The notes: generated by a model not told the origin, from the sequence alone. A DNA stretch of 33,620 bases from an uncultured Fibrobacterota bacterium (GCA_903825275.1 CAIKAA010000272.1:1-33620), one strand, 5' to 3'; shown: positions 1 through 8,303, numbered from the stretch's first letter. Made by a program: numbers and translations.

Positions 1-189
1 CCCTTTGCACCAAAGGTGCCCTGCCGGTTTCGTAATGCCGTAGCAGTCGGCTCCACTTGGGACAGGCTTTCGGGGGATCAGACCCGAGGAGATTGAGTTT
101 CGATGCCGGGAAGGCCTGGACAAAATCTGATCGAGTCGTTTCTGGTCCAGCAAGTTCCCTTCCAGATATTTTGGGAATAGATTTGTGTC

Positions 190-1089
190 ATGACCCAAAT
201 CCATGAATTGCCTTCGATCGACATCCGCGAAATCATCGAGCAAGTGCGATTCGCCAAGGAGTTGCCCAAGCGCCAACTGCGCGAATGCATCGAGCGCAGC
301 GAGGAAGCGATTCCCGTCTTGATGGAAATCCTGGAAGCCGAATTGGCCAATGGCTTCCAATCCGATGACGATCATACCGTTCCGTACTGCCTGCTGCTTT
401 TGGGTGAATTGCGTCACCGGAGCGCCTACCCCTTGTTGCTCCGATTGGCTCGTCATCCCCAGGTCGAGGAGTTTTTGGGGGATTTGGTCACCGAAGCCTT
501 GGGCCGCTGCCTGGCTGCTTGCTGGGATGGATCGGTGGAATCGCTCCTTGATTTGGCGAAGGATGCCACTCTGGAAGAGAATCCCCGGGGTCAGGGCGTG
601 TCGGCGCTGGTGTGCTTGGCTGTGGCCCAGGAGCGCTCGCGCGAAGAAACCTTGGGGGACATTCAGGATCTTTTGCGGGAGGCGTTGAACACCGAGTCCT
701 CCGAAATCGCCTCGGCCTGCGTGATCGCCCTTTGGGATCTGTATCCCGATCCCGCCACCGAAGCCCTGGCTCACGAAGTTTACGCGAAGGGTCTGGTCGA
801 CGATGACATTCTTCCACAAGCCGATTTGGACGACGTGGTCCTGCAAGGATTTGAATCGGTTTGGAACGAGTCCCAGGAAGAGTCCCTTTGTTCGTTGCAG
901 GTGGATGCTGTTGCCGATTCCAATTGGTGGGCTTGCTGGGAGGATGAGGAGGACGACGATCTCGATAACGAGGTCTGGGTCCCCCCCGAGCCCATCGAAC
1001 AACTCAAGTCCGAAAAGGTCGGACGCAACGACCCGTGCCCTTGCGGTTCGGGCATGAAATTCAAGAAGTGCTGCGGAAAGGGAGCGTAG
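190..1089 (+). CDS. DUF1186 family protein with C-terminal SEC-C zinc motif
   Basis: 299 aa. Residues ~1-220 are alpha-helical, HEAT-like and match the DUF1186 pattern (helical pairs such as the [12 protein letters not shown] and [14 protein letters not shown] stretches). The last ~20 residues form a SEC-C motif, [19 protein letters not shown], whose Cys residues bind Zn as in the SecA tail. Between them lies a very acidic linker ([10 protein letters not shown]). SEC-C tails commonly mediate contact with ribosomes or SecB-like partners, but no function is established for DUF1186. No signal peptide, so cytosolic. The ATG at 190 is preceded only by a weak GGGAA. The gene stands alone; the nearest downstream gene is on the opposite strand. 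Family call is firm, role unknown. Confidence 0.9.
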   Translation: MTQIHELPSIDIREIIEQVRFAKELPKRQLRECIERSEEAIPVLMEILEAELANGFQSDDDHTVPYCLLLLGELRHRSAYPLLLRLARHPQVEEFLGDLVTEALGRCLAACWDGSVESLLDLAKDATLEENPRGQGVSALVCLAVAQERSREETLGDIQDLLREALNTESSEIASACVIALWDLYPDPATEALAHEVYAKGLVDDDILPQADLDDVVLQGFESVWNESQEESLCSLQVDAVADSNWWACWEDEEDDDLDNEVWVPPEPIEQLKSEKVGRNDPCPCGSGMKFKKCCGKGA

Positions 1090-1267
1090 GGAAGTTGGGG
1101 AGAGGGTGAGCGCCACTTCCACGAAGCAGTTTAGGGCACTTTTGGAAAAGGCTCTTCTGGTTTGAAACCCGACCCGACGAGAGCCAAGCTATGGGGCAAT
1201 GCCCCCACAGTCGATTTCGTTTGCCTTAGAAGTTTTGGTTCAAGGTCCAAATAAACAAGAATTTGAA

Positions 1268-1540
1268 TCAAAATGGAATCTCATCGGTTGGCTCTTCGTT
1301 GATTGAGGTCGAACAGTATCTGCGATCAAGTTCGGCATATTCTCCATCTTGCAGAAGCGTTATGTCATCGGCATTTTCTAAATCGTAAGAGTATAAATCA
1401 ATTTCATCCGATGGAACGCCGACTATCAAGTACACCTTGGTTAGTTTTTGCTTGCCGCGCAAGAAGTGATGGCGATAAATGAATTCGCCTTTGTGGTCTT
1501 TTCGAATCCGGGATTTTGGAATTTTCTTAGGTTTTTTCAT
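1268..1540 (-). CDS. Small hypothetical protein, AT-rich
   Basis: 90 aa, not recognised. A basic N-terminus (MKKPKKIPKSRIRKDHKG) is followed by a possible small beta fold (KLTKVYLIVGVPSDEIDLYSYD) and an acidic tail. Clearly lower in G+C than the flanking genes, with long A/T-ending codon runs. No convincing Shine-Dalgarno precedes the ATG at 1540. Gene-like composition and the ordered shift from basic to acidic argue for a real gene, probably acquired; it could still be a chance ORF in an AT-rich patch. Confidence 0.5.
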   Translation of the reverse strand: MKKPKKIPKSRIRKDHKGEFIYRHHFLRGKQKLTKVYLIVGVPSDEIDLYSYDLENADDITLLQDGEYAELDRRYCSTSINEEPTDEIPF

Positions 1541-1677
1541 GCGCGCCCATTTGCAATAACAACAAGACGACCTAGTCCAGGATATTTTCTTTCTCCTTCA
1601 CCAAAGGAAGTGGAGGCGAAAGGCAAAGAAAGGGTCAACCTTGGGTCGGAAGGTTCCACAGAAGGGCTCTTGTAAGG

Positions 1678-1953
1678 CTACCCTCGACGCTGCACGGGTC
1701 CAAAGGCCCGCTCGAAGCGCGAAAGGTTTTCTTGGAGGGTCTGGATCAGGGCTTGCATGTGGGATGGCGCCACGATGATGCGAGCCCCCACCTTGGCCTT
1801 GGGCACACCAGGAAGCATGCGCGCGAAGTCAATCACGAATTCGTGGGGGCTGTGGCTCACCAGGACAAGGTTCGAGTAAATCCCCTCGGCTTCTTTTTCT
1901 CCGAGTTCGATGTTGATGGCGTTTTCGCCTTCGGGCTGTACTGGTGCGACCAT
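1678..1953 (-). CDS. DUF3467 domain protein
   Basis: 91 aa, the normal length for DUF3467. The family signature is present throughout: an N-terminal strand, then YSNLVLVSHSPHEFVIDFARM (residues ~26-46), a central GARIIVAPSHMQALIQTLQENL helix, and an F-x-x-x-FG end. Members are small cytosolic proteins found widely in bacteria and archaea; no biochemical role is established. The ATG at 1953 lacks a clear Shine-Dalgarno. The ~80 nt upstream leader carries a small dyad (AGGCC/GGCCT, about 1973-1995). The decayed hipA fragment lies immediately upstream on the same strand. Confidence 0.88.
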   Translation of the reverse strand: MVAPVQPEGENAINIELGEKEAEGIYSNLVLVSHSPHEFVIDFARMLPGVPKAKVGARIIVAPSHMQALIQTLQENLSRFERAFGPVQRRG

Positions 1954-2174
1954 TTGCTAAACTTAATCGCTTGAAGGCCGTCTGTCCCTGCTGGCCTGTC
2001 TGCGACGTCACCTTTACGGTCTTTACCTGAGAGAGCTTGCCTTTAGGGAATGCCCAACCGGTTGGACATTTCCTGGGTTTGGCCCAACATCCAGGTCGCC
2101 TGGGCAGTCTCGACCCAGGGGCTGGGGAGCGCCTCCACCAACCTCGGGACCACCCAACCGATCCAGCTCGCGCA

Positions 2175-2440
2175 CCGCGACGGTCTCGGGGATCGATCTT
2201 CCAATTGCGGCTGGCGAGGTCCTACAGCCATCCCTCGGGAACCAATCCGTCAAAGAACGGGTGCAACCCCCGCGTCTCGTAGGGCGCCTCGCGCAAGGGC
2301 AAGGTCAAGGAGATCGGCTCGGCATCGGGGTCGGCCAAGTAGTTCGGATCATACATGAAACGACAATTTCCGTCAGGCAGTTCCTGGAAACTTCCCGCCA
2401 CCACCGTATCCCAATAGACGACTCCGCGACGGTCGGTCAC
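2175..2440 (-). pseudogene. hipA N-terminal domain fragment, broken by an in-frame TAG
   Basis: The reading frame opens at a GTG (2440-2438) that overlaps the TGA of the upstream hipB as GTGA. It encodes a canonical HipA N-subdomain: RRGVVYWDTVVAGSF, then FMYDPNYLADPDAEPISLTL and FFDGLVPEGWL. A TAG at 2224-2222 then stops it after 72 aa. Reading through that stop in the same frame gives DLASRNWKIDPRDR, exactly what the family shows after PEGWL, so the TAG is a nonsense mutation inside the domain. Beyond ~2180 the frame degenerates and the HipA kinase domain is absent; a DUF3467 gene follows. In related split systems HipA-N is a separate ~105 aa protein followed by a HipA-C gene. Here both the end of HipA-N and all of HipA-C are gone. 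Confidence 0.8.
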
Positions 2441-2679
2441 CTTAGATCCTCGGGAAGGGGTACCGCGCCTAGGCAGTGGCCAAAAAACTGAAGGACCTGC
2501 TGGACTTTGTCGAGGCGCAAAGTCTCTTTGCCCAGCTCCAATTCGCGCAAAAATCGCAGCCCCACCCCGCTGTGCAAAGCCAATTCCTGTTGGGTCAGTC
2601 CAGCTTCCTTGCGAGCCGTTCGGACAAACCGAGCGATGGATCCGGCTTGGTTCTGAATTTCGACCAGTGTTCGCCTCAT
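2437..2679 (-). CDS. HipB-like XRE-family antitoxin
   Basis: 80 aa, complete. It is a classic helix-turn-helix of the XRE/HipB type: ARFVRTARKEAGLTQQELAL, then SGVGLRFLRELELGK as turn and recognition helix, and a C-terminal LDKVQQVLQFFGHCLG dimerisation helix. HipB proteins repress their own operon and neutralise the HipA kinase. The ATG at 2679 is preceded by a GGGGG Shine-Dalgarno-like run, which itself lies in the first of three 20-bp repeats. The downstream partner is truncated, so this is an orphaned antitoxin that may persist as a DNA-binding repressor. Confidence 0.88.
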   Translation of the reverse strand: MRRTLVEIQNQAGSIARFVRTARKEAGLTQQELALHSGVGLRFLRELELGKETLRLDKVQQVLQFFGHCLGAVPLPEDLR

Positions 2680-2680
2680 T

Positions 2681-2780
2681 TAACCCCCGAAAAGGTATGA
2701 TAATCATCCGTTTTCAGACTTACACCCCGTACAGGTATTAAAATGGAAACATTGCATATATAGCACCCATTAAGGTATCA
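2681..2780. promoter_or_regulatory. Three 20-bp direct repeats at exact 40-bp spacing, probable hip operator
   Basis: Copies at 2681-2700 (TAACCCCCGAAAAGGTATGA), 2721-2740 (TACACCCCGTACAGGTATTA) and 2761-2780 (TAGCACCCATTAAGGTATCA). Common pattern: TA-N3-CCC-N4-AGGTAT-N-A. On the minus strand this reads ATACCT-N4-GGG, a TACC/GGT-type imperfect dyad reminiscent in layout of the E. coli hip operator (TATCC-N8-GGATA). Spacing of 40 bp places all copies on about the same helical face. A possible minus-strand -35 (TTGATA) lies in copy 3 with TATATG about 15 bp on, so bound repressor would cover the hipB promoter. Confidence 0.75.
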
Positions 2781-2874
2781 ATGGAGCTCAAAAAAACTCA
2801 TTTTCTATCATCATTACTGCTTTTGATCTACCAGACTGCAATCCATCCCATGCTCTCTACAGAAGTTGATGAAA

Positions 2875-4005
2875 ATGTCCGACCCGAACCAATGGCGAAA
2901 CGGTCCTCTCCAAGCAACACCTGAAGAGGTTGGTTTCGACGCCAGCCGTTTGGAACGCTTGGACGAGATCTTCGGAAACCTGCTAACGACTGGCAAAGTG
3001 CAATGCGCCAGCTACTGCCTAGCGCGCCACGGCAGGGTGTTCGCCCACCGTTCGATCGGGCCGCGCCATTTCGAAAAGGATCTACCGCTGGAGCCCAGTA
3101 GCTTCCGCGCGATTGCCTCGGTCGGCAAGGTCTTCACCAGCATCGGCATCCTGAAGCTGGTTGAGGACGGGCGCATCCTGATGGAATTTCCCATCGGCCA
3201 CTACCTGAAGGAGTTTGACACTCCCGCGCATGCCAAAATCCGTCTTTCCAACCTGCTTACCCATTCTTCCGGACTTCCCGCTGATCCGGGATCCAATGCC
3301 GAGCCCAATCCCGACTACGGGAGATTGAGGGCGATTTTGAGCGAGCCGGATTGGGTCGCACGCTTGGCCAAGGTTCCCCTGGCGCACGAACCCGGGGAAC
3401 GCTGGTGCTACGGAAGTGCCGGGTTCTCCCTGTTGGGCGAAATCATCTCCCGAACGGTGGGCGAGCCCTACGACGTCTGGATGGAACGAGAAATCTTCAA
3501 ACCTGCGGGACTTCAGGACACCTACTTCCATCCGGGAGACCGCGACCTAGACAATATTTGTCTGGTTTCTCGCCAAGACCAGGAAGGATTGGACCGCACT
3601 CTCCGGATTCGGCATCGCCCCATGCTGGCGATGGGCGGGGCCTATTCCACGGTGCTGGACATGGTTCGACTCGGCCAATTGTTCCTGGAAGGCGGATCGT
3701 TGGATGGACAGCGAATTCTTGGTCGCAAGACCATAGAATCCATGCACCGTATTCATCTCACGGCCCCGGCCCCCCACTGGGGAGACCACTTCCCCGATTG
3801 GCAGTACGGGCTCGGGCTCGAACCCGCGCGCCACCCCTTGGTCCCCCCAGGATCGCTCTGGGGTCACGAAGGCTCGGGACGAAGCGCCATGTGGTTCGCC
3901 CCCGAAGAGGGACTTTCGGCCGCCTGGATCTTGCCCACCACCATCGATTGGGACCCCGATTTCTGTTGGACGCCGCGCGCGGTGATCTGGTCGGGATTGC
4001 ATTGA
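2875..4005 (+). CDS. Serine hydrolase of the beta-lactamase / penicillin-binding-like family
   Basis: 376 aa from the ATG at 2875, which has AGAAG nine bases upstream; an in-frame ATG at 2869 is also possible. All three motifs of the class C beta-lactamase/esterase EstB family are visible: S-x-x-K as SVGK (residues ~84-87, preceded by FRAIA), Y-x-S/N as YGS in WCYGSAGFSLLGEIISR, and H-x-G as HEG in WGHEGSGRSAMW. Typical members hydrolyse esters, D-amino-acid peptides or amides through the motif-1 Ser. There is no signal peptide, so it is likely a cytosolic esterase or peptidase rather than a periplasmic PBP. It ends 23 bp before the first permease of an ABC exporter and may share its transcript. 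Confidence 0.87.
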   Translation: MSDPNQWRNGPLQATPEEVGFDASRLERLDEIFGNLLTTGKVQCASYCLARHGRVFAHRSIGPRHFEKDLPLEPSSFRAIASVGKVFTSIGILKLVEDGRILMEFPIGHYLKEFDTPAHAKIRLSNLLTHSSGLPADPGSNAEPNPDYGRLRAILSEPDWVARLAKVPLAHEPGERWCYGSAGFSLLGEIISRTVGEPYDVWMEREIFKPAGLQDTYFHPGDRDLDNICLVSRQDQEGLDRTLRIRHRPMLAMGGAYSTVLDMVRLGQLFLEGGSLDGQRILGRKTIESMHRIHLTAPAPHWGDHFPDWQYGLGLEPARHPLVPPGSLWGHEGSGRSAMWFAPEEGLSAAWILPTTIDWDPDFCWTPRAVIWSGLH

Positions 4006-4028
4006 GGATTGCTTCAAGACTCGAGGCG

Positions 4029-4817
4029 ATGTTTGCCATCGCCCAGGTGACCTGGAAGGAGTGGGCGGCCTATCGGTCGCACATGGCGGTGTCGTTGTTG
4101 ACGGGCCCGTTGCGGTTTGTGGTGATGACCTGGATCTGGACGACCACGATGAATTCCAGCGGGACCGCCGGCGGGTTGAGTCTCGAAAATCTGGTGACGT
4201 ATTCGGCTATGACCAGCTTGGTGTCGTTCACCATCCACGACTTCGCCGATTGGAACCTGCAGATGCTGATCCGGACAGGCCGCTACGCAAACCATCTGCT
4301 CCAACCACTGCCCCATCCCTTCTACGCCTTTGGACAAAAGCTCGGTCACCGGGCCTTGGGAATTTTGATCGAGGCGATTCCGGTCTGGATCCTGGTGTCG
4401 CTCTGGCTGGGAAGAGTGTTGGTTCCCCATAATCTGTTCTGGTTCGGTCTGTCGGTGGTGCAGGGCTTTGTGCTGTTGTTCGTGGTCAACTACACCATGG
4501 GATTGACCGGCTTTTGGCTGGTTCGCGCCGAGGGAATCCGGCGTTGCCTGGAGCTGTTGCGCAACATCTTGGCGGGGGCCTTGCTTCCGCTCTCCTTCTT
4601 TCCCGAGGCGATCCAATCCATACTGATGGTTCTTCCCTTTCCCTGGATCCTGTACGTTCCGCTGCGCATCGGATTGGGAAGCATCGAGTTGACTGGACAG
4701 ATTCTGTCTCCAGCCACCGCCGTGGGATTCCAGAGCCTGGCCTTGCTGGCGTGGGGCAGTGTCTTTTATTTCCTGAACCGGATCGCGACCCGTCGATTTT
4801 TGGCGGTGGGTGGATGA
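4029..4817 (+). CDS. ABC-2 type exporter permease (DUF990 / ABC2_membrane_6 type)
   Basis: 262 aa, about six membrane segments (around residues 17-40, 55-75, 108-130, 138-165, 175-205, 230-255). The N-terminus (AYRSHMAVSLLTGPLRFVVMTWIWTTTM) and the cytosolic LIRTGRYANHLLQPLPHP stretch are typical of the COG4587/COG3694 permeases, in which the LLQP/LLKP loop couples to the ATPase. ATG at 4029 chosen; a TTG at 4002 overlapping the previous stop is the alternative. Its TGA overlaps the next permease's ATG as ATGA, implying translational coupling and a heterodimeric channel. Substrate unknown. Confidence 0.86.
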   Translation: MFAIAQVTWKEWAAYRSHMAVSLLTGPLRFVVMTWIWTTTMNSSGTAGGLSLENLVTYSAMTSLVSFTIHDFADWNLQMLIRTGRYANHLLQPLPHPFYAFGQKLGHRALGILIEAIPVWILVSLWLGRVLVPHNLFWFGLSVVQGFVLLFVVNYTMGLTGFWLVRAEGIRRCLELLRNILAGALLPLSFFPEAIQSILMVLPFPWILYVPLRIGLGSIELTGQILSPATAVGFQSLALLAWGSVFYFLNRIATRRFLAVGG

Positions 4818-5596
4818 GAAGTCTGTTGGTCTTGCATCTCTCCGGAATCCGCCTGGCCTTGGCCACGCGCATGGCCGACCGCCTTGATTTCGCAGCCAGC
4901 CTTTTCGTCATGCTGGGAATCGAGATGATTCCGTCCCTCCTGACGGTCCTGCTCTACCGAAACGGCCTTTCCTTTCCCGGATGGACCATCCACGAAGCGG
5001 TGTTGATCCAATCGGTCTTCATGATGGCCAAAGGCATCGCCTATCCGTTCTTTGGAGGCGTCGTGTGGAACACCGCCGAAATGATCCGGGAAGGAACCTT
5101 TGAACTGCTTCTTTTGAAACCGCGCCACCCGCTGCTCTTGTGCATCGCGAAAACGTTCGATGCCGAAGATCTGGGAAAGTTGTTTGGCGGCACTGCCCTC
5201 ACCATCTGGTGTCTGGCCCATGTTGGTCTTCCCAACGCTTGGCAAATGGCTGCCTTTGTCGGACTGTTGCTTGTCTCGCTGGTGTTGTTTGGTGCCAGCA
5301 TCGTGACCATGTCGTCGTTATTGATTGTGTGGGTGGGAAACTTTCGAGTCTACGAAATTTTTGACACCATCGCCTCGTTGGGACAATTTCCGCCAGTGGT
5401 GCTGCCCAAAGGCCTGCGCAAGGCCGCCGAGGCGGGCCTTCCCATTTTGGGTCTTTCGGTTCTGCCCGCTTCGGCCCTTTTGGGGAAATCCGTCGAGGGC
5501 TGGCCTTGGGTGGCTTTGTCGTCGGTCATGCTTCTGACCCTTGCCCTTGTGCTTTGGAACCATTTGCTGCGCCGACTTTCCAGCGCAGGAGGCTGA
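4814..5596 (+). CDS. ABC-2 type exporter permease, second subunit
   Basis: 260 aa, roughly six transmembrane helices, paralogous to the preceding permease. It shows the same cytosolic coupling loop: MIREGTFELLLLKPRHPL (residues ~92-109), equivalent to LIRTGRYANHLLQP in its partner. Start fixed by the ATGA overlap with the upstream gene. It is followed after a 6-bp gap by the ATPase, whose Shine-Dalgarno AGGAGG lies inside the end of this gene. The trio forms one exporter complex in the inner membrane. Confidence 0.86.
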   Translation: MRSLLVLHLSGIRLALATRMADRLDFAASLFVMLGIEMIPSLLTVLLYRNGLSFPGWTIHEAVLIQSVFMMAKGIAYPFFGGVVWNTAEMIREGTFELLLLKPRHPLLLCIAKTFDAEDLGKLFGGTALTIWCLAHVGLPNAWQMAAFVGLLLVSLVLFGASIVTMSSLLIVWVGNFRVYEIFDTIASLGQFPPVVLPKGLRKAAEAGLPILGLSVLPASALLGKSVEGWPWVALSSVMLLTLALVLWNHLLRRLSSAGG

Positions 5597-5602
5597 TCCC
5601 GC

Positions 5603-6595
5603 ATGTCGCACGCTCTCGAAGTCCACGCCCTCTCCAAGACCTACAAGGTGTTCCGCCGCGGTTCGGGTTTCGCCCAAACCGTGGCGAGCTTGTTCCACCG
5701 CGAATTCACCACCGTGGAGGCTGTGCGCGAGGTCGACCTCACCCTGGAGGTTGGCGAAATCGTCGGATTTTTGGGCCCCAATGGGGCTGGGAAATCGACG
5801 ACCCTCAAAATGCTTTCGGGGATTTTGCACCCCACCTCGGGCGAAGTCGTGGCGCTGGAGCGCTTCAATCCGTGGAAGGACCGGACAGAATATGTCCGGC
5901 ATATCGGGGCCGTGTTCGGCCAAAAATCCCAGCTGGTCTGGGACATTCCTCCCCAAGACGCCTTTCGGATGAACCGGGCGATCCACGACATCCCCCGACC
6001 GCTTTATGAGGCACGTTTGGAGGAATTGGTCGAATTGCTCCACCTGGAAAAGATCATGACCCAGCCCACGCGTTCGTTGTCGCTGGGCGAACGGATGCGC
6101 TGTGAATTCGCCTTGTCGCTTTTGCACGGACCGTCGTTGCTGTTCTTGGACGAGCCCACCATTGGCCTGGACATGGATGCCAAGGACAAGATCCGCTCCT
6201 TCATCAAAAAGATCAACCAAAACGGCACGACCGTGATCCTGACCACCCACGACCTCCACGATGTCGAACACCTCGCTCGTCGCGTGGTCGTGATCGACAA
6301 GGGACGGATTGGCTTCGACGGCCCGATCGAAGAGCTGCGATCCCGCTTTGGCGACCGCAAGCGCATCCGGGTCCAAAGCCACAACTTTCCTCGATCGCTA
6401 GGAATCCCCGAGATCGAAATTGTCCGCCGCGACGGTGACATCATCGAGCTGGAATTGGACCAGTCTGTCTGTTCTGTGCACGACTTTTTGGAACACCTTT
6501 CCCGCACCTGCCGGATCGACGACTTGACGATGAACGATCCCCCGTTGGAAGACGCCGTGCGCAGGTTGTACGGGGAGGCGAAACAGGTCTCGTAA
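5603..6595 (+). CDS. ABC exporter ATPase subunit (COG4586 type)
   Basis: 330 aa nucleotide-binding subunit for the two preceding permeases. Motifs: Walker A GPNGAGKST (~residues 59-67), Q-loop in FGQKSQLVWD, signature LSLGERMR (~160), Walker B LLFLDEPTIGLD (~176-187) and H-loop TTHD (~213). The Y-K-V-F-R N-terminus, the FGQKSQLVWDIPP stretch and the ~80 aa C-terminal extension after VVVIDKGRIGFDG are typical of the COG4586 family that pairs with COG4587/COG3694 permeases. ATG at 5603 has AGGAGG nine bases upstream. Family members are mostly uncharacterised; drug or lipid export is plausible but not shown. Confidence 0.93.
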   Translation: MSHALEVHALSKTYKVFRRGSGFAQTVASLFHREFTTVEAVREVDLTLEVGEIVGFLGPNGAGKSTTLKMLSGILHPTSGEVVALERFNPWKDRTEYVRHIGAVFGQKSQLVWDIPPQDAFRMNRAIHDIPRPLYEARLEELVELLHLEKIMTQPTRSLSLGERMRCEFALSLLHGPSLLFLDEPTIGLDMDAKDKIRSFIKKINQNGTTVILTTHDLHDVEHLARRVVVIDKGRIGFDGPIEELRSRFGDRKRIRVQSHNFPRSLGIPEIEIVRRDGDIIELELDQSVCSVHDFLEHLSRTCRIDDLTMNDPPLEDAVRRLYGEAKQVS

Positions 6596-6802
6596 ATCGG
6601 AGTTGGAGGAACGTCGAAGAACAAGGCTCTGTCTCAGCCGCTGATCGCTTGTGTCACAATTCGGCTAACTCAAGCTGGTCACTGGATGATTTGATCTTTT
6701 AACCAGTATTTATAGAGGACGTGACTCCACACGAATCGTTTGGTTCCCACGTAAACGCCACCGTTCCGATCCGTCATCCACCCCCCAAAAGAAACCAAAG
6801 CC

Positions 6803-7495
6803 ATGAGATCCATCTGCTCTTTCGCGTTCATTGCCGCGTCCAGTTTCGCGCTCCCCACCAAGGTGTCGGTGGACGCATTGATTGGCTACGACCCACTGTT
6901 GTTGGATCCCTCTCCCGAAGGTTTGCAGCCGCGATTCAGTTATGGAATCGCCGTTGGCCCCAACATCACTTGGAAGTTCAATCCTCGAATCAGTCTCGAC
7001 GTGGGAGTTCGCGGTTTGTACGATCAGGAAAATTTGAGTGGTCCCTATCAAGAGTCGCCCCCTTCCCCTGAGTCGAGCCTTCGCAAGACAACCGAGCGAT
7101 GGCGCATCGGATTGAAAATGATGCCGGAAGTTCAAGTCACCGAAAACCTTCGCGTCGGCGCAGGATACGAATGGGATATTCCCGTCGCTGGCACCCAATT
7201 TCTGACGAGTCCAACCGTTCTCAATGGGGCCCGACGAAATTTGAACTGGGATTTGGGTAGCATCGGTTCATCGGACATTCCCGTGGCATCAGTGCACAAC
7301 TTTCTTGCAGACATTTCCTGGTCAATCCAGCCATCCTTGGAAATCGTTCTGCAAGGGAAATATGGCTTGAACAAGTCCTTGTCAGAGTCCTACGGAAAGG
7401 ATCCGGAGCAGTTGGATCCCGGAACGAGCAATCCCAACGAGTTCAACGCACGCGACCATCAAATCGCCATCGGGATCCGGTATCGGTTCGATTAG
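6803..7495 (+). CDS. Outer-membrane beta-barrel protein, hypothetical
   Basis: 230 aa. Signal peptide MRSICSFAFIAASSFALP, then alternating amphipathic strands (YGIAVGPNITWKF, RISLDVGVRGLYD, WRIGLKMMPEVQV, LRVGAGYEWDI, LEIVLQGKYGL) ending in HQIAIGIRYRFD, close to the usual aromatic barrel terminus. Fits an 8-10 stranded barrel; no specific family recognised. The ~200 bp upstream holds no other gene. Converges on the next gene with a 35-bp gap. Confidence 0.7.
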   Translation: MRSICSFAFIAASSFALPTKVSVDALIGYDPLLLDPSPEGLQPRFSYGIAVGPNITWKFNPRISLDVGVRGLYDQENLSGPYQESPPSPESSLRKTTERWRIGLKMMPEVQVTENLRVGAGYEWDIPVAGTQFLTSPTVLNGARRNLNWDLGSIGSSDIPVASVHNFLADISWSIQPSLEIVLQGKYGLNKSLSESYGKDPEQLDPGTSNPNEFNARDHQIAIGIRYRFD

Positions 7496-7530
7496 CTTGC
7501 GTCGTCGACCTCAACCCATTGGGGATCCCT

Positions 7531-8166
7531 CTATTTTGACAAAAGCCGACGCCCTTGTTCGAGCAGGGTTTTGTAGGCGTGGACCATTTCCTTCTCGTTG
7601 GCGTTTCCCAAAATGTATCCGCCATCCCACCAGGCAACCGTGCCGTCGGCGCGCACCGCAGCACGCGCGACGCTGGAGTCCTTGGCCGAAACCACAAAGC
7701 ACAGCCCGCTTTCGCAAAGCCCTTTGTCCCATTTCTTCTTTCCCAAAACCAAAGAGGGGACATTTTCTGTCCAGGAAGTGGGCGCGGTGCGGAGCGAATC
7801 GCGGTAAACGGCATAACCGGTGTGGTTGGCGGTTTCCGCATCGGAACGCCATTGTTGGTCGGTGCGCTTCCAAACGTCCTCGCATCGCTCGGCACCTTGG
7901 CCGCACCAGATCACCTCGGTCAACCAGGAGCGCTGGTCTTCCCGCAACAGGACGACCTGGATCTTGCGCTCGATCAAATAGAGATGAACGACAGGATTTG
8001 ACGTTCTTTCCACGGCAATCCGCTCCTGACCTTCCGATGGCGCTGCCGGTGTTCCCATCACCTGGGCCCAAGCAGGAAGCTGCGATTCCAAAACACCTCG
8101 AATCGCGTCCGGCAAGGCGCCCGCTTGGGCAAGGGTAAGAGCTGCAATGGCAAGGGGGTTGATCAT
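7531..8166 (-). CDS. Secreted hypothetical protein with cysteine pairs
   Basis: 211 aa, not recognised. N-terminal signal peptide (MINPLAIAALTLAQAGALPDA) and a GAGG Shine-Dalgarno six bases before the ATG. The mature part is Trp-rich and has paired cysteines, WCGQGAERCEDVW and LCESGLCFVV, which could form disulphides in the periplasm. No catalytic motif evident. It shares orientation with the lipoprotein gene upstream (137 bp away), from which a hairpin separates it. Confidence 0.7.
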   Translation of the reverse strand: MINPLAIAALTLAQAGALPDAIRGVLESQLPAWAQVMGTPAAPSEGQERIAVERTSNPVVHLYLIERKIQVVLLREDQRSWLTEVIWCGQGAERCEDVWKRTDQQWRSDAETANHTGYAVYRDSLRTAPTSWTENVPSLVLGKKKWDKGLCESGLCFVVSAKDSSVARAAVRADGTVAWWDGGYILGNANEKEMVHAYKTLLEQGRRLLSK

Positions 8167-8272
8167 CTGGGTCCTCGCGTGGGTTCTTGCTTGGCTTGCG
8201 ATGGTCTAGGAAAGGTTGGCGTTCCCTCCCAAGGCATGGAACAAATTAATCACCAGATGTGTGGGAGAAACT

Positions 8273-8294
8273 TCCCGGTGGCTCTTCACCGGGA
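8273..8294 (-). terminator. Hairpin after the lipoprotein gene
   Basis: Perfect 8-bp inverted repeat TCCCGGTG / CACCGGGA with a 6-nt loop, ten bases beyond the lipoprotein stop. On the minus strand it is followed by AAGTTTCTCC, so the U-tract is weak; an imperfect intrinsic terminator or mRNA-stabilising hairpin. Confidence 0.5.
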
Positions 8295-8303
8295 TCCAAT
8301 CGC

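Noticed and set aside
1-189. Possible 3' end of a gene entering from the left edge.
   Set aside because: An open frame runs only to a TGA near base 110 without recognisable features; too short to support.
1954-2060. Minus-strand leader of the DUF3467 gene reads CTCTCTCAGGTAAAGACCG, like the 3' half of a glycine riboswitch aptamer.
   Set aside because: The required upstream GGAGAG helix and CCGAAGG-type core are missing, and the downstream gene is not glycine-related.
2681-2780. The phased 20-bp repeats as plasmid-type iterons or a mini CRISPR.
   Set aside because: Only three degenerate copies directly at a hipB promoter and no replication initiator; operator is the simpler reading.
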